Made by a program: the position numbers and the translations under genes
Shown: positions 21,875 to 33,620 of the stretch, one piece after another
How positions within the stretch are numbered: position 1 is the first letter of the stretch
Layout: each line of letters opens with the position of its first letter
NCBI GenBank assembly: GCA_011109175.1
Contig: RDEW01000050.1
Location: forward strand, 88,694-152,693
DNA from: Dicyema japonicum
Taxonomy: Eukaryota > Dicyemida > Rhombozoa > Dicyemidae
Direction: 5' to 3'
Length of the DNA stretch: 64,000 nt
The notes under the pieces: model-generated
Database searches by the model: none
What the model was told of the DNA's origin: nothing
Seen by the model: the letters and a program-made list of their open reading frames with translations, nothing else

Positions 21875-22620
21875 TTCACGACAGCCATAATATTTATGGC
21901 CCCGCATGTGCAGCAAAAAATATAAGAGAATTAGTTAGGTTGCTCCAAGCTCTTCTGTTCTTTGCTAGGTCTTTCAGTGAGTCCAGATCGTCACCAGATG
22001 CCAATGTTTTCTTCACGGCTATCAGATCGTCTTGTAGAACGACCGGGAGGGTAGTTATCGGTCTTCCACGAAAGCGTTTTACATTGGAAGAGTATTAATC
22101 TTCCATTGCGATATTTGGAGGGGATATCGGTCCAACCTCAGGACGTGTCCAAAAAGTCTCCAACGAGAGCTAATGATCTCGTGGCTTAATGGTATACAGT
22201 CACACTTATTGTACATTCCATTCCGCGAGATCTTGGAAGGCCAGGACATTCCAGTTATGTTTCTTAGATGATTCCTGTGAAATGAGTCTAGCCTCTCCAA
22301 TTCCTCTTTAGAGGTGGCCCAGGTCCCAGAGTTGTATAGTAAGATTGGTTTGATGAAGGTGTCGTATAACATAATCCTTTGTTTTATGTTATATCCTTTC
22401 GTTTTAGCCAAAGATTTTTCAGCCTTTGTAATGCCGCATTTACCAATGTTTTTCTCCGTATGATGTCTTCGCTATCTCCTAGTAGTGAGCCAAGTTTCTT
22501 TATGTGTCTCCATTTTTCTTCGAGTGAGTTGTTCATTCGTCTTATCTCTGTCCGTTCTGTTTTTTCCTTGTTCACGGTGAGAAACCATTTTTTAAAAACA
22601 AATACGTGGTTTAACTAAAA
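21875..22620 (-). mobile_element. LINE RT C-terminal part
   Basis: Minus frames: EEKWRHIKKLGSLLGDSEDI (22,575-22,384), then KPILLYNSGTWATSKEELE and RWRLFGHVLRLDRYP (22,411-22,079), the standard LINE segment after the RT core. The 3' end is a TAATAATAATAA tail at about 21,866-21,878. 5'-truncated. Confidence 0.8.
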
Positions 22621-23397
22621 TAAACTTGTTTACTACATAGTTATGTGCATTCACTGAAAAGGTATTTAATAACCAATGTTTGTAGACATATTAATTCGTC
22701 ATGTGCTGTTGTAAGTTCATTTGTGTTAAAGTTATCTATAAAATGTATCAACCATATGGATAGTTGATTGAGTCAGTATTATAAAATAGCAAAATTATTT
22801 TAATCATTTTAAATTGTCATGTAAATATCTTATTCTCCCACGATTTGCATGGAAGCCACTTTTCCACTTCACTGATTTGTTATCAAGGATTTAATGGGCA
22901 AATTTTAAATAAATGACACCACAAAGAAAATTAATAATCCACAAAGTTAAAACCAAATAATAAAGTCATTCTGGTTTCCATCAACATTCGATATCTTTAC
23001 CAAAATGAAATAATGTTATTAAAGAAAATACAAAAATTATATCAGCTTTCTTGAATTGTGGAAAATAGAGTTACCATGGGAGGTGGTTTAGACTTTTTAT
23101 GTTTAAATCGATAAAATTTTGTACTTTTTAGATTTTAAATCGATAAATTAAAACAATAGGTTAAACCAGTCGGAAGCGCAACTGTGGAAGTAGTTCAGAT
23201 AAGTCGATGCTGTGACAGCGTTTTATGATTAATTCTGTATTGAATTATGATTATAAATTGAAAAAATCTGTTGCAACAACAAGATCAGTCTTTGAGAGAT
23301 TGTGATAAACATTTTCAAGACATTAAGGGTGGGAATTGTTAATGTTATAAGCCATTTAAAGACGGTGTTGTAGATTATTTATTACCTGACTATATTT
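22621..23397. other. No feature seen
   Basis: AT-rich DNA without open frames or recognised repeats. Confidence 0.4.
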
Positions 23398-23620
23398 TTA
23401 ATATAAATTTAAACAAATGAGACACCAACTGCTAAAAGACATTGGGCACGACGATAATAGACGTTCGCGGAACCAGCGTCGCTCCTGAGGATCTTCCACT
23501 CTTGACGAGATTACGCATCCTCCAATTTCTGGAATAACAACTCTGGTGACGAGCTGACCACACCCGAAGTTTATATTGATTAAATCTGACTCATTGTTTT
23601 TCATAAATTGTATTCAGTAC
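23398..23620 (-). mobile_element. RPDG-type element, C-terminal fragment
   Basis: Minus frame with VVIPEIGGCVISSRVEDPQERR, a diverged form of the family's C-terminal module (RVEDP.ER compares with the ..D.RE. stretch elsewhere). Confidence 0.5.
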
Positions 23621-23624
23621 TATG

Positions 23625-23790
23625 AACTCTGGATACACCGATAAGTTAACAATTCATCTAATTAAGTTTATCCACCACTGTCACAGAAACAAAGTCCTTC
23701 CAATGTCACATCAAGAACCAGCATAATAGGTAGAAAACTTACATTCCTTCCAGTTGTGAAAACCCTTCCAGTGCAGTATTGCATGTGCTT
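23625..23790 (-). mobile_element. Short 2A-LINE derivative, type A (truncated)
   Basis: Contains the ATCGGTGTATCC...CTTAATTAGAT end and the block CTGGAAGGGTTTTCACAACTGG, diverged from the 16.2-kb copy. The 5' head is missing. Confidence 0.6.
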
Positions 23791-23802
23791 ATAATATTGT
23801 GC

Positions 23803-24560
23803 TTATTTTTTAACAATTAAAATATTTATTAAACATAATTCACAACAATTAAATGAAAAAGCCCTTACCGCATGGCTATTCCCTCTCACAATAGCGAACG
23901 AAACTTGCTCGAATAGCCAGCGGCGTTCATGCAGATATTCCAAACGCTCAGAAATCTGACCCCCAATTGATTCAGAAATTCCAATGTCGAGAGTTATGTG
24001 GCACTGGAAGTCTCCATAACGAGTGGAATAAACTCCATTCCATCGGATAACGGCGAGGGTTGGTTTGTGCAATCCGCTTGAAGAAAGTACCCTGATTGCT
24101 GCACAAGTTCCTTCTTCGATTAACTTGTAACGAACAGTTCTCTTAAGACGGAGCACTTCTACTTGATTATTCGAACTTTTGCGTCTCCCACATTTGGTCA
24201 AAAAGTGAAGTAACCAAGGAAACGGGTCCCTTCCATAAAAGAACGAATGATACTCTTCATGGTGACACCGAGAGGCTCATTATTTGACTCTCCTGAGTAA
24301 GTCCCAATGCGGAAGGCGCAAAATTGAGGAGGCGTACCCAATTTTGTTTCGAGTTCGTCCGGAGGGCATCCTCGATCGATATTGTAAAGGCCCCGCAGCG
24401 ATATGACGTATGTCCTGGGGTTATTCACCTTTATAGTCCGTGAAGAACGTTGGTTCGAGATGGGACGAAGATTGATTCAGAGTCAATGATTGTTAAACGA
24501 CTGGAGGATGAGTAACATTAGTATGGGTGTGAGAAATCTTTCTGCATAGGCTAAGGCATA
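23803..24560 (-). mobile_element. RPDG-type RT element, deleted copy
   Basis: Minus frames: FMEGTRFLGYFTF and YKLIEEGTCAAIRVLSSSGL (the A.R.L.S N-terminal part of the RT) run directly into GISESIGGQISERLEYLHER and VSFAIVRGNSHAV (the C-terminal end), so most of the RT is deleted. Near 24,560 a CPLC...H...H finger (WYCPLCLSLCRK) may be the N-terminal zinc finger. Confidence 0.6.
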
Positions 24561-24839
24561 AAGGGCAGTACCATACTTCAAGTGCGCTCGCAGCGACTAG
24601 GGATAGTTTGACACATACAAGATGGAAGAAATCTCCACAAGCAGAGGAGGAAATTTCACACTTTCGAGTATTGATTAAACATCAAAATGAACATTTATCG
24701 AATGACCTCACTGTTCGATCTTCTATGAATCCGTGTTTTTCCGTCGGTAACCTGAGACAGTATGGTGGGCAATTTCTATAAACATTATCGAAACACGCTC
24801 AAAGTAGATTTACGGGTATATGTTCAGATTATAATGAAG

Positions 24840-25066
24840 ACTCTAGAGACTATACGAGTATATATTGGTTGGTCACGTTGAATGGTTGTGATTATAGAGA
24901 TGGTATTGAAGATGTTGTTTTTATAAGAGTTTTAGCAAAGGAATTGAAGAAAAGAAAACTTAACAACAACAGAAACAACAGAGCACCAAATCTCACAAAA
25001 TTTAAAACGACTGACAAGTTAATATATTTGGAGATATCTGAACCTTGTCTTTACCATGACCTGTAG
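24840..25066 (+). other. Unassigned open frame
   Basis: A plus frame of about 65 codons with a basic, Asn-rich end (ELKKRKLNNNRNNRAPNLTK). No family recognised; may be chance. Confidence 0.15.
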
Positions 25067-25089
25067 TACAAATTCCCGTTAGTTCTTTA

Positions 25090-25734
25090 AAATTTCACGA
25101 ATTGAAATGATCTCATGTTTATTTTGTTAATTAAGTTTATTCGCACATAGGAACAATACTTTTATTTTAATGACAAAGTTTTTTTTGATTTTTTCGTTTT
25201 CGGGTTTTCCGTGATTTATTTGATTAAACTTATAACTCGGGCAACCACAAATATGACCTAAAAATGATTGAAATACCTTAAAATATGACCTTGTTAATTT
25301 CGTGTAGTTAATGTTTTTAAATTAATTTCAATCAAATTTATTGAAATAAAACATCAAATAATTTTTAACATTTTCATCATTAAAGTTTTTATTTTTTCGA
25401 GCATTTAAATTAACATGGAAAAACTTTGTTCTTCCAAAATAGCTGTTCCAAGATACTTTCATAAGTTTTCAAAAAATGCTGGAAACAATCTTTTATTTTT
25501 GCATTTTTGATATCTTGTAATGGCATTTTACTTGTCCTTTTTTCAAGATATACTTTGATATCACACGGACCTTGTTCAAATTTGATGGAATCTATAAATT
25601 TTATTGCATTTATTTTGGTAAAAATTATCTTGGTATTTTCTTATGTCCAGAATAATTGGACGGTAGGTTGAAATCAAATTTGCCTAATTTTTAGTTAAAT
25701 TTTTTTTATGAATATTAAGATTTATTATTAGGAA
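25090..25734. other. AT-rich, possibly decayed hAT sequence
   Basis: No reliable frame. Minus-strand scraps such as SKYILKKGQVKCHYKISKM could continue the hAT remnant at 25,950-26,541. Confidence 0.25.
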
Positions 25735-25935
25735 ACATGAGTAGTTAATTACTGAATCCAGCGGATATAATCGAGTGGCTGTTACTCTGACTACTGCCAG
25801 GGATATCCTTTAGAAAAGCCACTCGGTTTCCCGACGCTCCCTCGAGGCTTTGGTCAATAGACACCCAAGTGCTCTAAGGAAAGAGATTGTCTTGGGGCCA
25901 AAGACTCCGCTCGTCTCGACGACCACTGGCTGTAC
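25735..25935 (-). mobile_element. RPDG-type element, last C-terminal segment
   Basis: Minus frame: VVVETSGVFGPKTISFLRAL, then LTKASRERRETEWLF, a stop and RISLAVVRVTATRL. Clear match to the end of the family. Confidence 0.65.
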
Positions 25936-25949
25936 ATGGACTGATTGTA

Positions 25950-26541
25950 TTGGGGCTTTACCGTTTAGTTAAATTATCTGATTGTATTGGGGCTTTACCG
26001 TTTTCCACAATTTTTCAATCATCTGTAAACAATTTCAGATATTTTGTACTATATTCTTTGTATAATAATTTGCATCATCCAACCAACTTTTCCAAGGAAA
26101 TCCAATCTCTTCAAATAAGTTCTGGAAAGATTGATCTTCATAGATGATAGTTGTATCACACCGTAATTTTATTACAATCAAACATGTAATCATAGAATTT
26201 TCAACAGTCCCAACTATAATATTTACAAAATACCTTTTTGAATTTGGGGCTCTCCACAATTAAATATACATTTCTACTAATTCTTTAATTCTCGTGATTT
26301 TATTTGAAATAAGTGAAGGTACCAAATTTTGACAGGAACTTTCACTGGGAATTTTAGATCTCAATTTTTTAAAGAAATCAATAAAGTTAGTGTTGCGATT
26401 TTTGTATAATTGAATATTCCGTTTGGTCATCATTTCGCCCAATTCCATTCCAAACTCTGAATGTGGAAATAATTTTTTGAACTTATACGAATTTCTCAAA
26501 TCTGAACACTTGTGTTTCATTGTTTGACGGTGTTGTTCCAC
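25950..26541 (-). pseudogene. CGGBP1-like hAT transposase remnant
   Basis: From the minus strand: KCSDLRNSYKFKKLFPHSEF (26,541-26,260), then KRYFVNIIVGTVENSMITCL and GFPWKSWLDDANYYTKNIV (26,259-26,035). The last two resemble the ..RYVANVI.GTL and TRWGTWL.AA.YYAEN blocks of CGGBP1-related hAT proteins. In-frame stops and missing segments show decay. Nearby, GATTGTATTGGGGCTTTACC is duplicated at 25,943 and 25,979. Confidence 0.5.
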
Positions 26542-26874
26542 GTTACAGTTTTTACTAAATACATTTTAGACCAGAGGTTTACAGAAAATAATGCTCGCGG
26601 CACACTATATGCTAACGTGAAACAGTGTTATTTGACAAAGGTATTTTCATTATTTTTATTCATATTTATGACCAAACATAGTCCGAGCAATGATACGAAA
26701 AGCAGGGATTATCAAGTATCTCCAATGGTATGAGGTTTCAGTTCTTTTGTTATCAATTCAGATATGAACATTTCAATGATTCCGTTGAGCTCACAAAAGT
26801 ATCACTATACAACATTTGACTGGATCTACAATACATAGTAAAAACTAACATAAAATAATCCACAGATTTTTTAA
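26542..26874. other. No feature seen
   Basis: AT-rich; plus frame of 73 codons without recognisable motif. Confidence 0.35.
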
Positions 26875-27065
26875 AATAGGTTATTAAAAACGGTTTATCC
26901 TTCCACGATGTGAGCTCGCAAATGGATGATTTAATTCTACACGACAGGACCGCGGAACAAATTTTTATTGATCTTATTAATGAGTCAGAACATCTTATTC
27001 TAATCAACATTTACATTCCACCGCCGGGATCCTGTCCTAATAACTATGTTCCGAAGCTCGAAAAT
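26875..27065 (+). mobile_element. Endonuclease fragment of the 2A-LINE
   Basis: Bases 26,883-27,062 repeat 5,333-5,512 with only a few differences, covering the LTII..GLSFHDV to YVPKLD part of the endonuclease. Both junctions are abrupt: the right side continues into a different LINE family at 27,066. Confidence 0.9.
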
Positions 27066-28935
27066 TGATATGAAGAATCCCTCTTTTTGGAAATGCTATC
27101 AGTGTCCGAAGTCGGCAGCAGAAAAAATTATATTTAATAAACCAGACGGGGGAGTATGCATGACGGAGGAAACACCTTCGATATTCAGGGATCAGCTCCA
27201 AAAAATTCAGGGTGTGATCCGTGGAGTTTGATCCCTGATGAACAAAAGAAGGTGTCTGCCGATATATAGAAACAGTCCGACGAAAAACTTCCTATTGCTG
27301 ATATCACTGTCAGCGTCTTGGAAGTGATGACGGCTATCAGGGAATGCAAGGTCAATTCTCCAGGATATGACCACAAATAATGAAACTTATCAAAGAGAGT
27401 CCGGATGTTTCATTTGACTATCTGCGATATCTTTATGATGGGTGTTTACGACTTGGCCACCTCCCTTTATTTATTTTTTATTATTTATTTATTAACCCCG
27501 GATACACCGAGAAAGAAGTTAAAGTAACCAACTAATTAAGTGCATCCAGTTTCCACTTCTACAGAAACAGAGTCCATCCTGAATCAGCATAAAGGGTAAG
27601 ACGTCCATTACATGCAGTTGTGGAAACCCCTCCAGTGGAGTGGGGAAAAGCAAATGATCCTTTTTCATGCCGGCCTGGCACTGGGCGTCACCTAGACAAG
27701 TGGCCACCTCCCTTTAATATGGAAGAAAGCTGTTGTGAGGATGATTCCAAAACCAGGGAAGCCAAAGAGAGATCCGACAAGCTACAGACCAGTAATCTTA
27801 ATATGTTCTTTCGCGAAAGTGATTGAACGTATCATTTTCAAAAGTCTAAGCAGACAAATAGAAGAAAACGACTTTCTGATTCCGGAGCAGTGGGGTTTTC
27901 GTCCCGAAAAAGGCTGTGCAGACTGTGTCTTTCTACTGAATTCTGAAATAATGAAAGCAAAGGATTCCAAGGGGCAAATAGACTTATTATGTCTTGATAT
28001 CTCGAAAGCATTCGACAGTGCATGAAGCGTTGTTAAAGTAGCTTGTGTCAGCATGTGCTCCAAGATACCTATTTGTTTGGCTAATTATCTTCAGGAAAGA
28101 CAACATTTTGTGAAGGTGTGTGGAAATATATCTGATGCAATATTATTCAAGAGGGGAGTACCACAAGGTTCAGTAATGAGCCCTATTTTGTTTAATATAT
28201 TCATGACGAGTTTTCCACGTCCGAGAAATATTAATACTAGTCTTCTTATTTATGCGGAATACGTAATTGTGGTGGACACATCCCTAAAATCTTCTATATC
28301 TGAAGGAAGAATCCGGGAGTATGTGGACCAGATTGAGCAATGGTGCAACATGAAAGGGTTAATGCGCACTCCGAATAAGCAACGTGAAAAACCACCTGAA
28401 ATAAGAATACACACTTGAGTAAACAATGCACACAGTCTGCGCTACTTGAAGGTCAATCTATGGACACGCAGAAAATTACATAAACGACATAAAGGAAAGG
28501 AGAAAGAGAGCTTTTCAGTCGCTCCTATGTACACGGAAGTTACACGTTAGCCGTAACACCTACCTGTTCATCTTCAAGGGAGTTATTCTCCCTAGCCTAC
28601 TTTATGGGTGCGAGGAATGGTTCTTCTCTCCGAAGAGGGAGAAGATCTTATCCATCCTAGAGAAGACTAGAAGAGCTGCAATTAAGCTCTCCTTAAACAA
28701 GAAACTGAAAGACTGTCTAAACGAGGACGAAAACAAGCTGTTAGAACCGATTAGCAGGATTGTGGAGGATCGGATCAATGGTTTCAAGAGGAGATCAAAG
28801 ATCCAGGACACGTATATAAAGCTGGGAGAAACGTCCTGGAAAATTTAAAAGGGAGGAAGGGTCCAGGTGTGGAGTCCAAGCCTTATGGTAGGACTCAGAT
28901 GTAATACCCTCCAGAAAACCCCTTAACTCTTTTGT
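27066..28935 (+). mobile_element. Jockey/I-like LINE, RT part (broken)
   Basis: Plus pieces: VLEVMTAIRECKVNSPGYDH (about 27,320), IPKPGKPKRDPTSYRPV, PEQWGFRPEKGCADC and LLCLDISKAFDSA (27,735-28,025), GVPQGSVMSPILFNIFM and LLIYAEYVIVV (28,053-28,418; the YADD box reads YAEY), then GVILPSLLYGCEEW and a stop near 28,848. Same family as 47.4-50.9 kb (shared WGFRP..G..DC). A short element is inserted at 27,470-27,700. Ends at a TTATTATTATTT-type tail. Confidence 0.8.
27470..27700 (-). mobile_element. Short 2A-LINE derivative, type A, with 16-bp target duplication
   Basis: A 231-bp insertion within the LINE above, flanked by perfect copies of TGGCCACCTCCCTTTA at 27,454-27,469 and 27,701-27,716. 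It lacks the first part of the type A head (5'-truncated) and keeps the TTAATTAGTTGG...GGTTAATAAATAAATAATAA end. The intact duplication implies a fairly recent insertion by target-primed reverse transcription. Confidence 0.92.
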
Positions 28936-29214
28936 TAATAAATAGTTATTATTATTTCTGCTGCCCGGGGCGAGTGTATGACAATAATGGCCCTCATAGC
29001 TGACTGAATCGTAGTAAGTAAATTATGTTGTCATTCATGAGAATGAATAAATAAAAGATCATGTAAGAGTGAGGTGTATCATTATTTAATTTATTATACA
29101 AAGTCACTTCCATGTCCAATCGGTCCTTTGCTGTCAACAAAAGTCTGTATCACAGCCTCTTTCACCTTTCTTGTCATGAATTCTCTTCAAAAATAAACTT
29201 GACAGCGCACTCGA
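28936..29214. other. No gene; junction between two elements
   Basis: Nothing recognised between the LINE tail and the R2-like element. Confidence 0.35.
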
Positions 29215-31440
29215 ATGTGTTATATCTCATACAGCATCGCTCCTACCTGTTGGGAATCTTGCGGAATTTTCGATTTCTGCAGGAAATTTGAGGCGGTAGT
29301 GAGACATCTCCCTGATTGGAAAACGACCGGGGTAGATAAAATTTATAATTTCTTTATCAAAAGTTCACTTCATTGCACGAGTCTATGCGTCGTGTATTAC
29401 ATAAAAGCATTACTAACCCGGAAACGATTCCTGATTGGGCCTGCATCGTGACAACTTATTTGATCCCAAAGCTGGACAACCCCCAGTCTGCTGCAGATTA
29501 TAAACCGATAACCTGCATGCCAACCCTGTATAAACTGATGACCAAATTGGTGGCTAATTAGGTCAAGAGCTTTGTAGAAGCAAATGGAATTCTTTCCGAG
29601 AATCAGTTGGGTACTGTGCGAAATTTTCAAGGGGAAAAAGAGCAGGCTTTGATCAACAAGTGCCTTTCTGTGTCTCACGGAAACTCACTTTTGTCTATGT
29701 GGGTGGATGTGAAGAAGGATTACGATTCAGTTGATCATTCTTACCTTGTCGAGTGCCTACACAGTCTGTGTATACCTGTGTGGTTCATCAGCTTTGTAGT
29801 GGCTGTGATGAATAGGTGGAGTATTTATCTGAACTATAATAGGCACCGGATATGCGAGGTAAAACTCAAGAGGGGGATCCTTCAGGGGGATAGCATGTCT
29901 AAGCTGCTCTTTGTTCTATGTTTGGGGCCATTGAGTTGCTGCCTCAATGACCGGTTTGAGAAAATACCGGTTCATTGAGAGAGGGTTTGTTTCAGTACAA
30001 ATCACCTTCTTTTTATCGATGATTTGAAGATGTATGCTCGAACAGCTTAGGAGTTCTACTCCATGGTGGTCTGTGCTAGGGAATTCTTTGAGAGTATAGG
30101 ACTAGATTTGAATTATTTAGAGGCTGCGACTAACACGCAAGTATGTAGCGAGTTAGTAAAATAAGTATGCTGTCTCGTTGCTAAACTACTACATAGGTGT
30201 TGAGCCAAAAAGTATGATGAGATGGATGTTATGATCCGTGGAGTAGTCAGAGAGAACCATGTCCATGTTCTGGAAGCCAATAAGGAGAGACTATATTTAC
30301 CCCGTGATAAATTCGGCCGTGGACTGTGTGGAGTAGTCCAACTAAGTGAGCGTATCCTTATGCGAATACACGACACCCTGATAGCTGGGTCAAGTGTGTC
30401 TGCTAGGAAGCACGCCATAATAACGACCGAGAAAAAAAGGGCAACCCACCTAGGCACTATCAGACCTTTTTTGTCTGCTAAGTATGGTGTTGATGATGGT
30501 GGGCTAGTAAATGTGAAGGCGTTGATCAAACTACAATATAATAATTTGATGAAAAGATCAGCTTAAAAAGCCTTCATAAGGTCCTCTTCAGAGCATTGGA
30601 CAACCCACATGTCGACCTTAAGTCGTCGACAATATTGAGGCGCTGCACACGTATATGCAAGACCGCAATATTTTTTGGGGTCGATCAACAAATACATGTC
30701 CCCACTGTAAGTCAAGGAGCATGTCGGTTGATCATTTAGCCACTCGGTGCGGATCCATGCTCTGCCAGACTATGTGTGGAGGCATAACGAGTAGTAAGGA
30801 GTCTTCATCTTCTACTATGCAATAAGTATTCGCCACACCAGAAAGTTGCGGACTCATAAGGTGCAATCTGTAGTAGAGAACACCAGGGTCCAAATTAAGG
30901 TAGACAGTGTTATCCGTACCTCGGTGCTAGTCAAACACAATAAACCAGACATTGTGGTACACCTGTGATTCTCAACCGTGGTATATGTGCACCATTTTTG
31001 GTACATGAAAAATACTCGAATGGGCATGGAAGAAAAATTGGTACATGGTATTATTTTTTAAATATTTTTCATTATCAGTAATTAGTTCATTACCATGGTT
31101 AACCATTATCATTTGATACCTAAAATACTCGTGTCAATCACATGTCTGGTGGTAATTCTCGTACTCCTCGGATATTAGGTGGAAAGGAATTGCAACAAAG
31201 TACCACAAGGGTTATCTGAAGCAGTTGGGGGTAGATAGGAAGCTCCAGGCTATCTACAGTCCACTGTATTAGAGCGGACCCTAGAGAGCCTGACACTGGA
31301 GTATAGGAGGCAGAGCCCAGAGATGTCATATGGGCAGAGGGTTCAATTGGACAAGGCGCTCTCGGAGTTGTTTCAGCAAACAAAATCGAACCTGCCTGAG
31401 GAGGCTGGCGAACAGGCAGACGAGGAAATTGTTGATTATT
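29215..31440 (+). mobile_element. R2-like RT element with FIDD box (broken)
   Basis: Plus frames: DFCRKFEAVVRHLPDWKTTG and GVDKIYNFFIKSS, DYKPITCMPTLYKLMTKLVA, MWVDVKKDYDSVDHSYLVEC, KRGILQGDSMSKLLFVLCLG, LLFIDDLKMYART (about 30,010), LEANKERLYLPRDKFGRGL (30,222-30,566), KHNKPDIVV (about 30,940, the K-P-D of an R2-type restriction-like endonuclease) and YHKGYLKQLGVDRKLQAIYS (31,220-31,270). The last part is separated by a hAT fragment. Several stops: inactive. Related to 7.8-10.3 kb and 59-60 kb. Confidence 0.8.
30961..31180 (-). mobile_element. hAT end fragment inside the R2-like element
   Basis: CTGTGATTCTCAACCGTGGT starts at 30,961 and the following 200 bp match, in reverse, the right end of the hAT at 16,090-16,614 without its nested short element. 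The other terminus is missing. Confidence 0.85.
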
Positions 31441-31589
31441 AAATATTATTTTTTTATTGGTGGTTAAATAAAATGGGGTTTCTTTATCAGAACTAATCTT
31501 CCGTGATTAGAAATTATTATAAATGCGGCCCTCGAAGTGAAATGAGTTTGACACTCCTGGGCTACACCTACTAAGAGATATACTTAAGA
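31441..31589. other. No gene; possible hAT terminus
   Basis: GAGTTTGACACTCCTGGGCTACAC at 31,538 resembles a hAT-type inverted end (a similar GTTTGACATTCCTGGTGTAG is at 14,254), but no partner end or target duplication was found. Confidence 0.25.
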
Positions 31590-31743
31590 GGAGACAAATA
31601 TCAGTTTTGTTTAAATGTTAATTCCATGACTTGGAGAGAAACTCTATTGTATGTCTTTGGAAAGCAAGAATTCTGAAAGCTGTTATTCTGAAGAAAACAC
31701 ATATGGCCAATGCATCATTGGTTTTACTTCTACAGGTTCATCA
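31590..31743 (+). repeat. Dispersed repeat plus a 32-bp copy of TTC14 coding sequence
   Basis: 31,590-31,710 matches 13,240-13,400 in reverse. Directly after it, 31,712-31,743 repeats 34,157-34,188 (inside the TTC14-like gene) with one difference. Confidence 0.7.
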
Positions 31744-31859
31744 TAAATCTATAATAAAAAAAGAATTAAATAGCATTGGGATCCCTGTGACTGATGTTTT
31801 TTGACCAAAGATTCGATATCTGGCACTATTTGTGATGTTTTTAAACGAATATCTCCTCT

Positions 31860-33620
31860 AATGGACACATCAATCTGTTTCATTCTTTATTTACAATTCG
31901 ATGTAGAATGCTAAATCCGCATTCAACACAGTATGATGTCGGAAAATAGAGTAGCAATTGTGCTATTTCTGTCCACAATTTTGGATAACTCTCTTTCACT
32001 TTCATATTTTGCCAAAAAAATAAAAAGTGATTGTGAATCATTATAATATAGTTTTAATTCTGGATTGAATTTTAACATAATTCCTCTTGAATATTTTTTT
32101 TGTTCTTCTGGCTTTGACAAAAACGGATTAATCATCCAATATGGAATTTCTAATTCAAGAATATCTTGAATCAAATATTTTTTTCAAGAATAAAATTTTG
32201 TTCTATATTTAATAAATGTTGCAAAAAGTTGTTAATATCTTCATCAAATGTTTGACCAATTGAGTGGAATTCGGGAATGTTATAATAATTTCTTTTTTTC
32301 CAAGTTATATTTATATAACTTAATTTTTTCGATAAATATTTGAATAATTCTTTTACAATCTATTAACGTCACATACTTTCCCTGAAGTTGTAATTAAATT
32401 TCATTAAATTTTCCAAAGTCAAATAAACAATTTCTTTTTCTTTTTCGATACAATTAAATCTGCTAAATTTTTGTCACCCTCAAAAAAGAAAATTTACGAT
32501 TGTGTAAATAATATTGAAAATAGTTCTAATGCATTTCCCTTTGATAGCCACGTACCTATAAAATAAAATTGGAAACTATAACCTCAGTGTGAAGCACAAG
32601 ACGGACATATGTTTCTTTAGCCTAAGCAAAATTTTCTAAAAGATGATCATACTTGCTTTAATTTTGTTTATGATTTTAATAACTATATTTAACGTTTCAT
32701 GTAGAATTGGCGAAAGAGCTTTTGAATCCAAATGTTGTCTATGTAGAACGCAATGTATATGAATCACATTTGGACATATTTTTTTCAAATATGCCGCAAA
32801 TCCTTTATATTTTCCAACCATAAACATTGCACTATTTGTGGTACAGAAACCATATTTTCATATAAATCTTCTTGTCATCCAAAAATAATTTGACTACGGA
32901 AAAAATAGAAAATCATGTCGTATCAGTTCCAAATATTTGACGAATAATAAATCTTATGTAAGAAGAGCATGATCGTCAAAATATCTTAAAGGGTAAGCTT
33001 CTAATAAGATTAACCTGACATATCCCATTAGAATTGATTGGTTGTCACATATATGACTTTCGTCAATTTGAAGCGAAAAAAATAGTATTTTTAAGCCTTT
33101 CACATAAAATATGTTCAACATTATCTGACATTTCGTCAATCCTGCAGCGAATTGAATCATTGCTAATTGGTACGTTTTTAAAATTTCGTCGGGATTTAAA
33201 CCCATCAGATCTGATAGAATCCTGATATAGATGGTTTATGAGCTTTTCACCAGAAACATGGGAACTCTCATTTTTGGCAATAATCATTGCAATTTTATAG
33301 GATGCAATTAGTCCTCCTAAAAATAATTTAAAATAACAACTATTGTTTCTTTCATTACTATTTGTGAAAACACTGTCAATCGTTTTTTGTTTACCGAAAG
33401 AATCCTTTAATTCTTCAAAATACTCTAATGGTTTATCTTTTTTATCCGAATATTTTCTCCTAAGAGATACAACAATTTAAACGGTTTCATTGCATCATTT
33501 GATAATGACTTATTACACAGTAAGCAATATGGTCTATTCTCAAAAAAATTTTTTATAAATCCAAATGCCAATATTCATTTTTAATTGACGAATTTTTATT
33601 GTAGAAAGACGACTCATACA
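31860..33620 (-). pseudogene. hAT transposase (ZBED5/SCAND3-like), decayed
   Basis: From the minus strand: an N-terminal zinc part NRPYCLLCNKSLSNDAMKPF (about 33,540), LEYFEELKDSFGKQK, IASYKIAMIIAKNESSHVSG (33,300), RRNFKNVPISNDSIRCRIDE and MVGKYKGFAAYLKKICPNV with IHCVLHRQHLDSKALSP (32,827-32,636), and LELEIPYWMINPFLSKPEEQ (32,174-31,923). The order and motifs are those of ZBED5-type transposases. Frameshifts throughout. Ends not found. Confidence 0.85.

Noticed and set aside
27519-27826. Open frames of 62-68 codons on both strands in the short element
   Set aside because: They cross the boundary of the inserted element or use a frame not shared by other copies.
31538-31561. GAGTTTGACACTCCTGGGC as the end of a second complete hAT
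   Set aside because: No matching opposite end or 8-bp duplication found around 31.5-33.7 kb.
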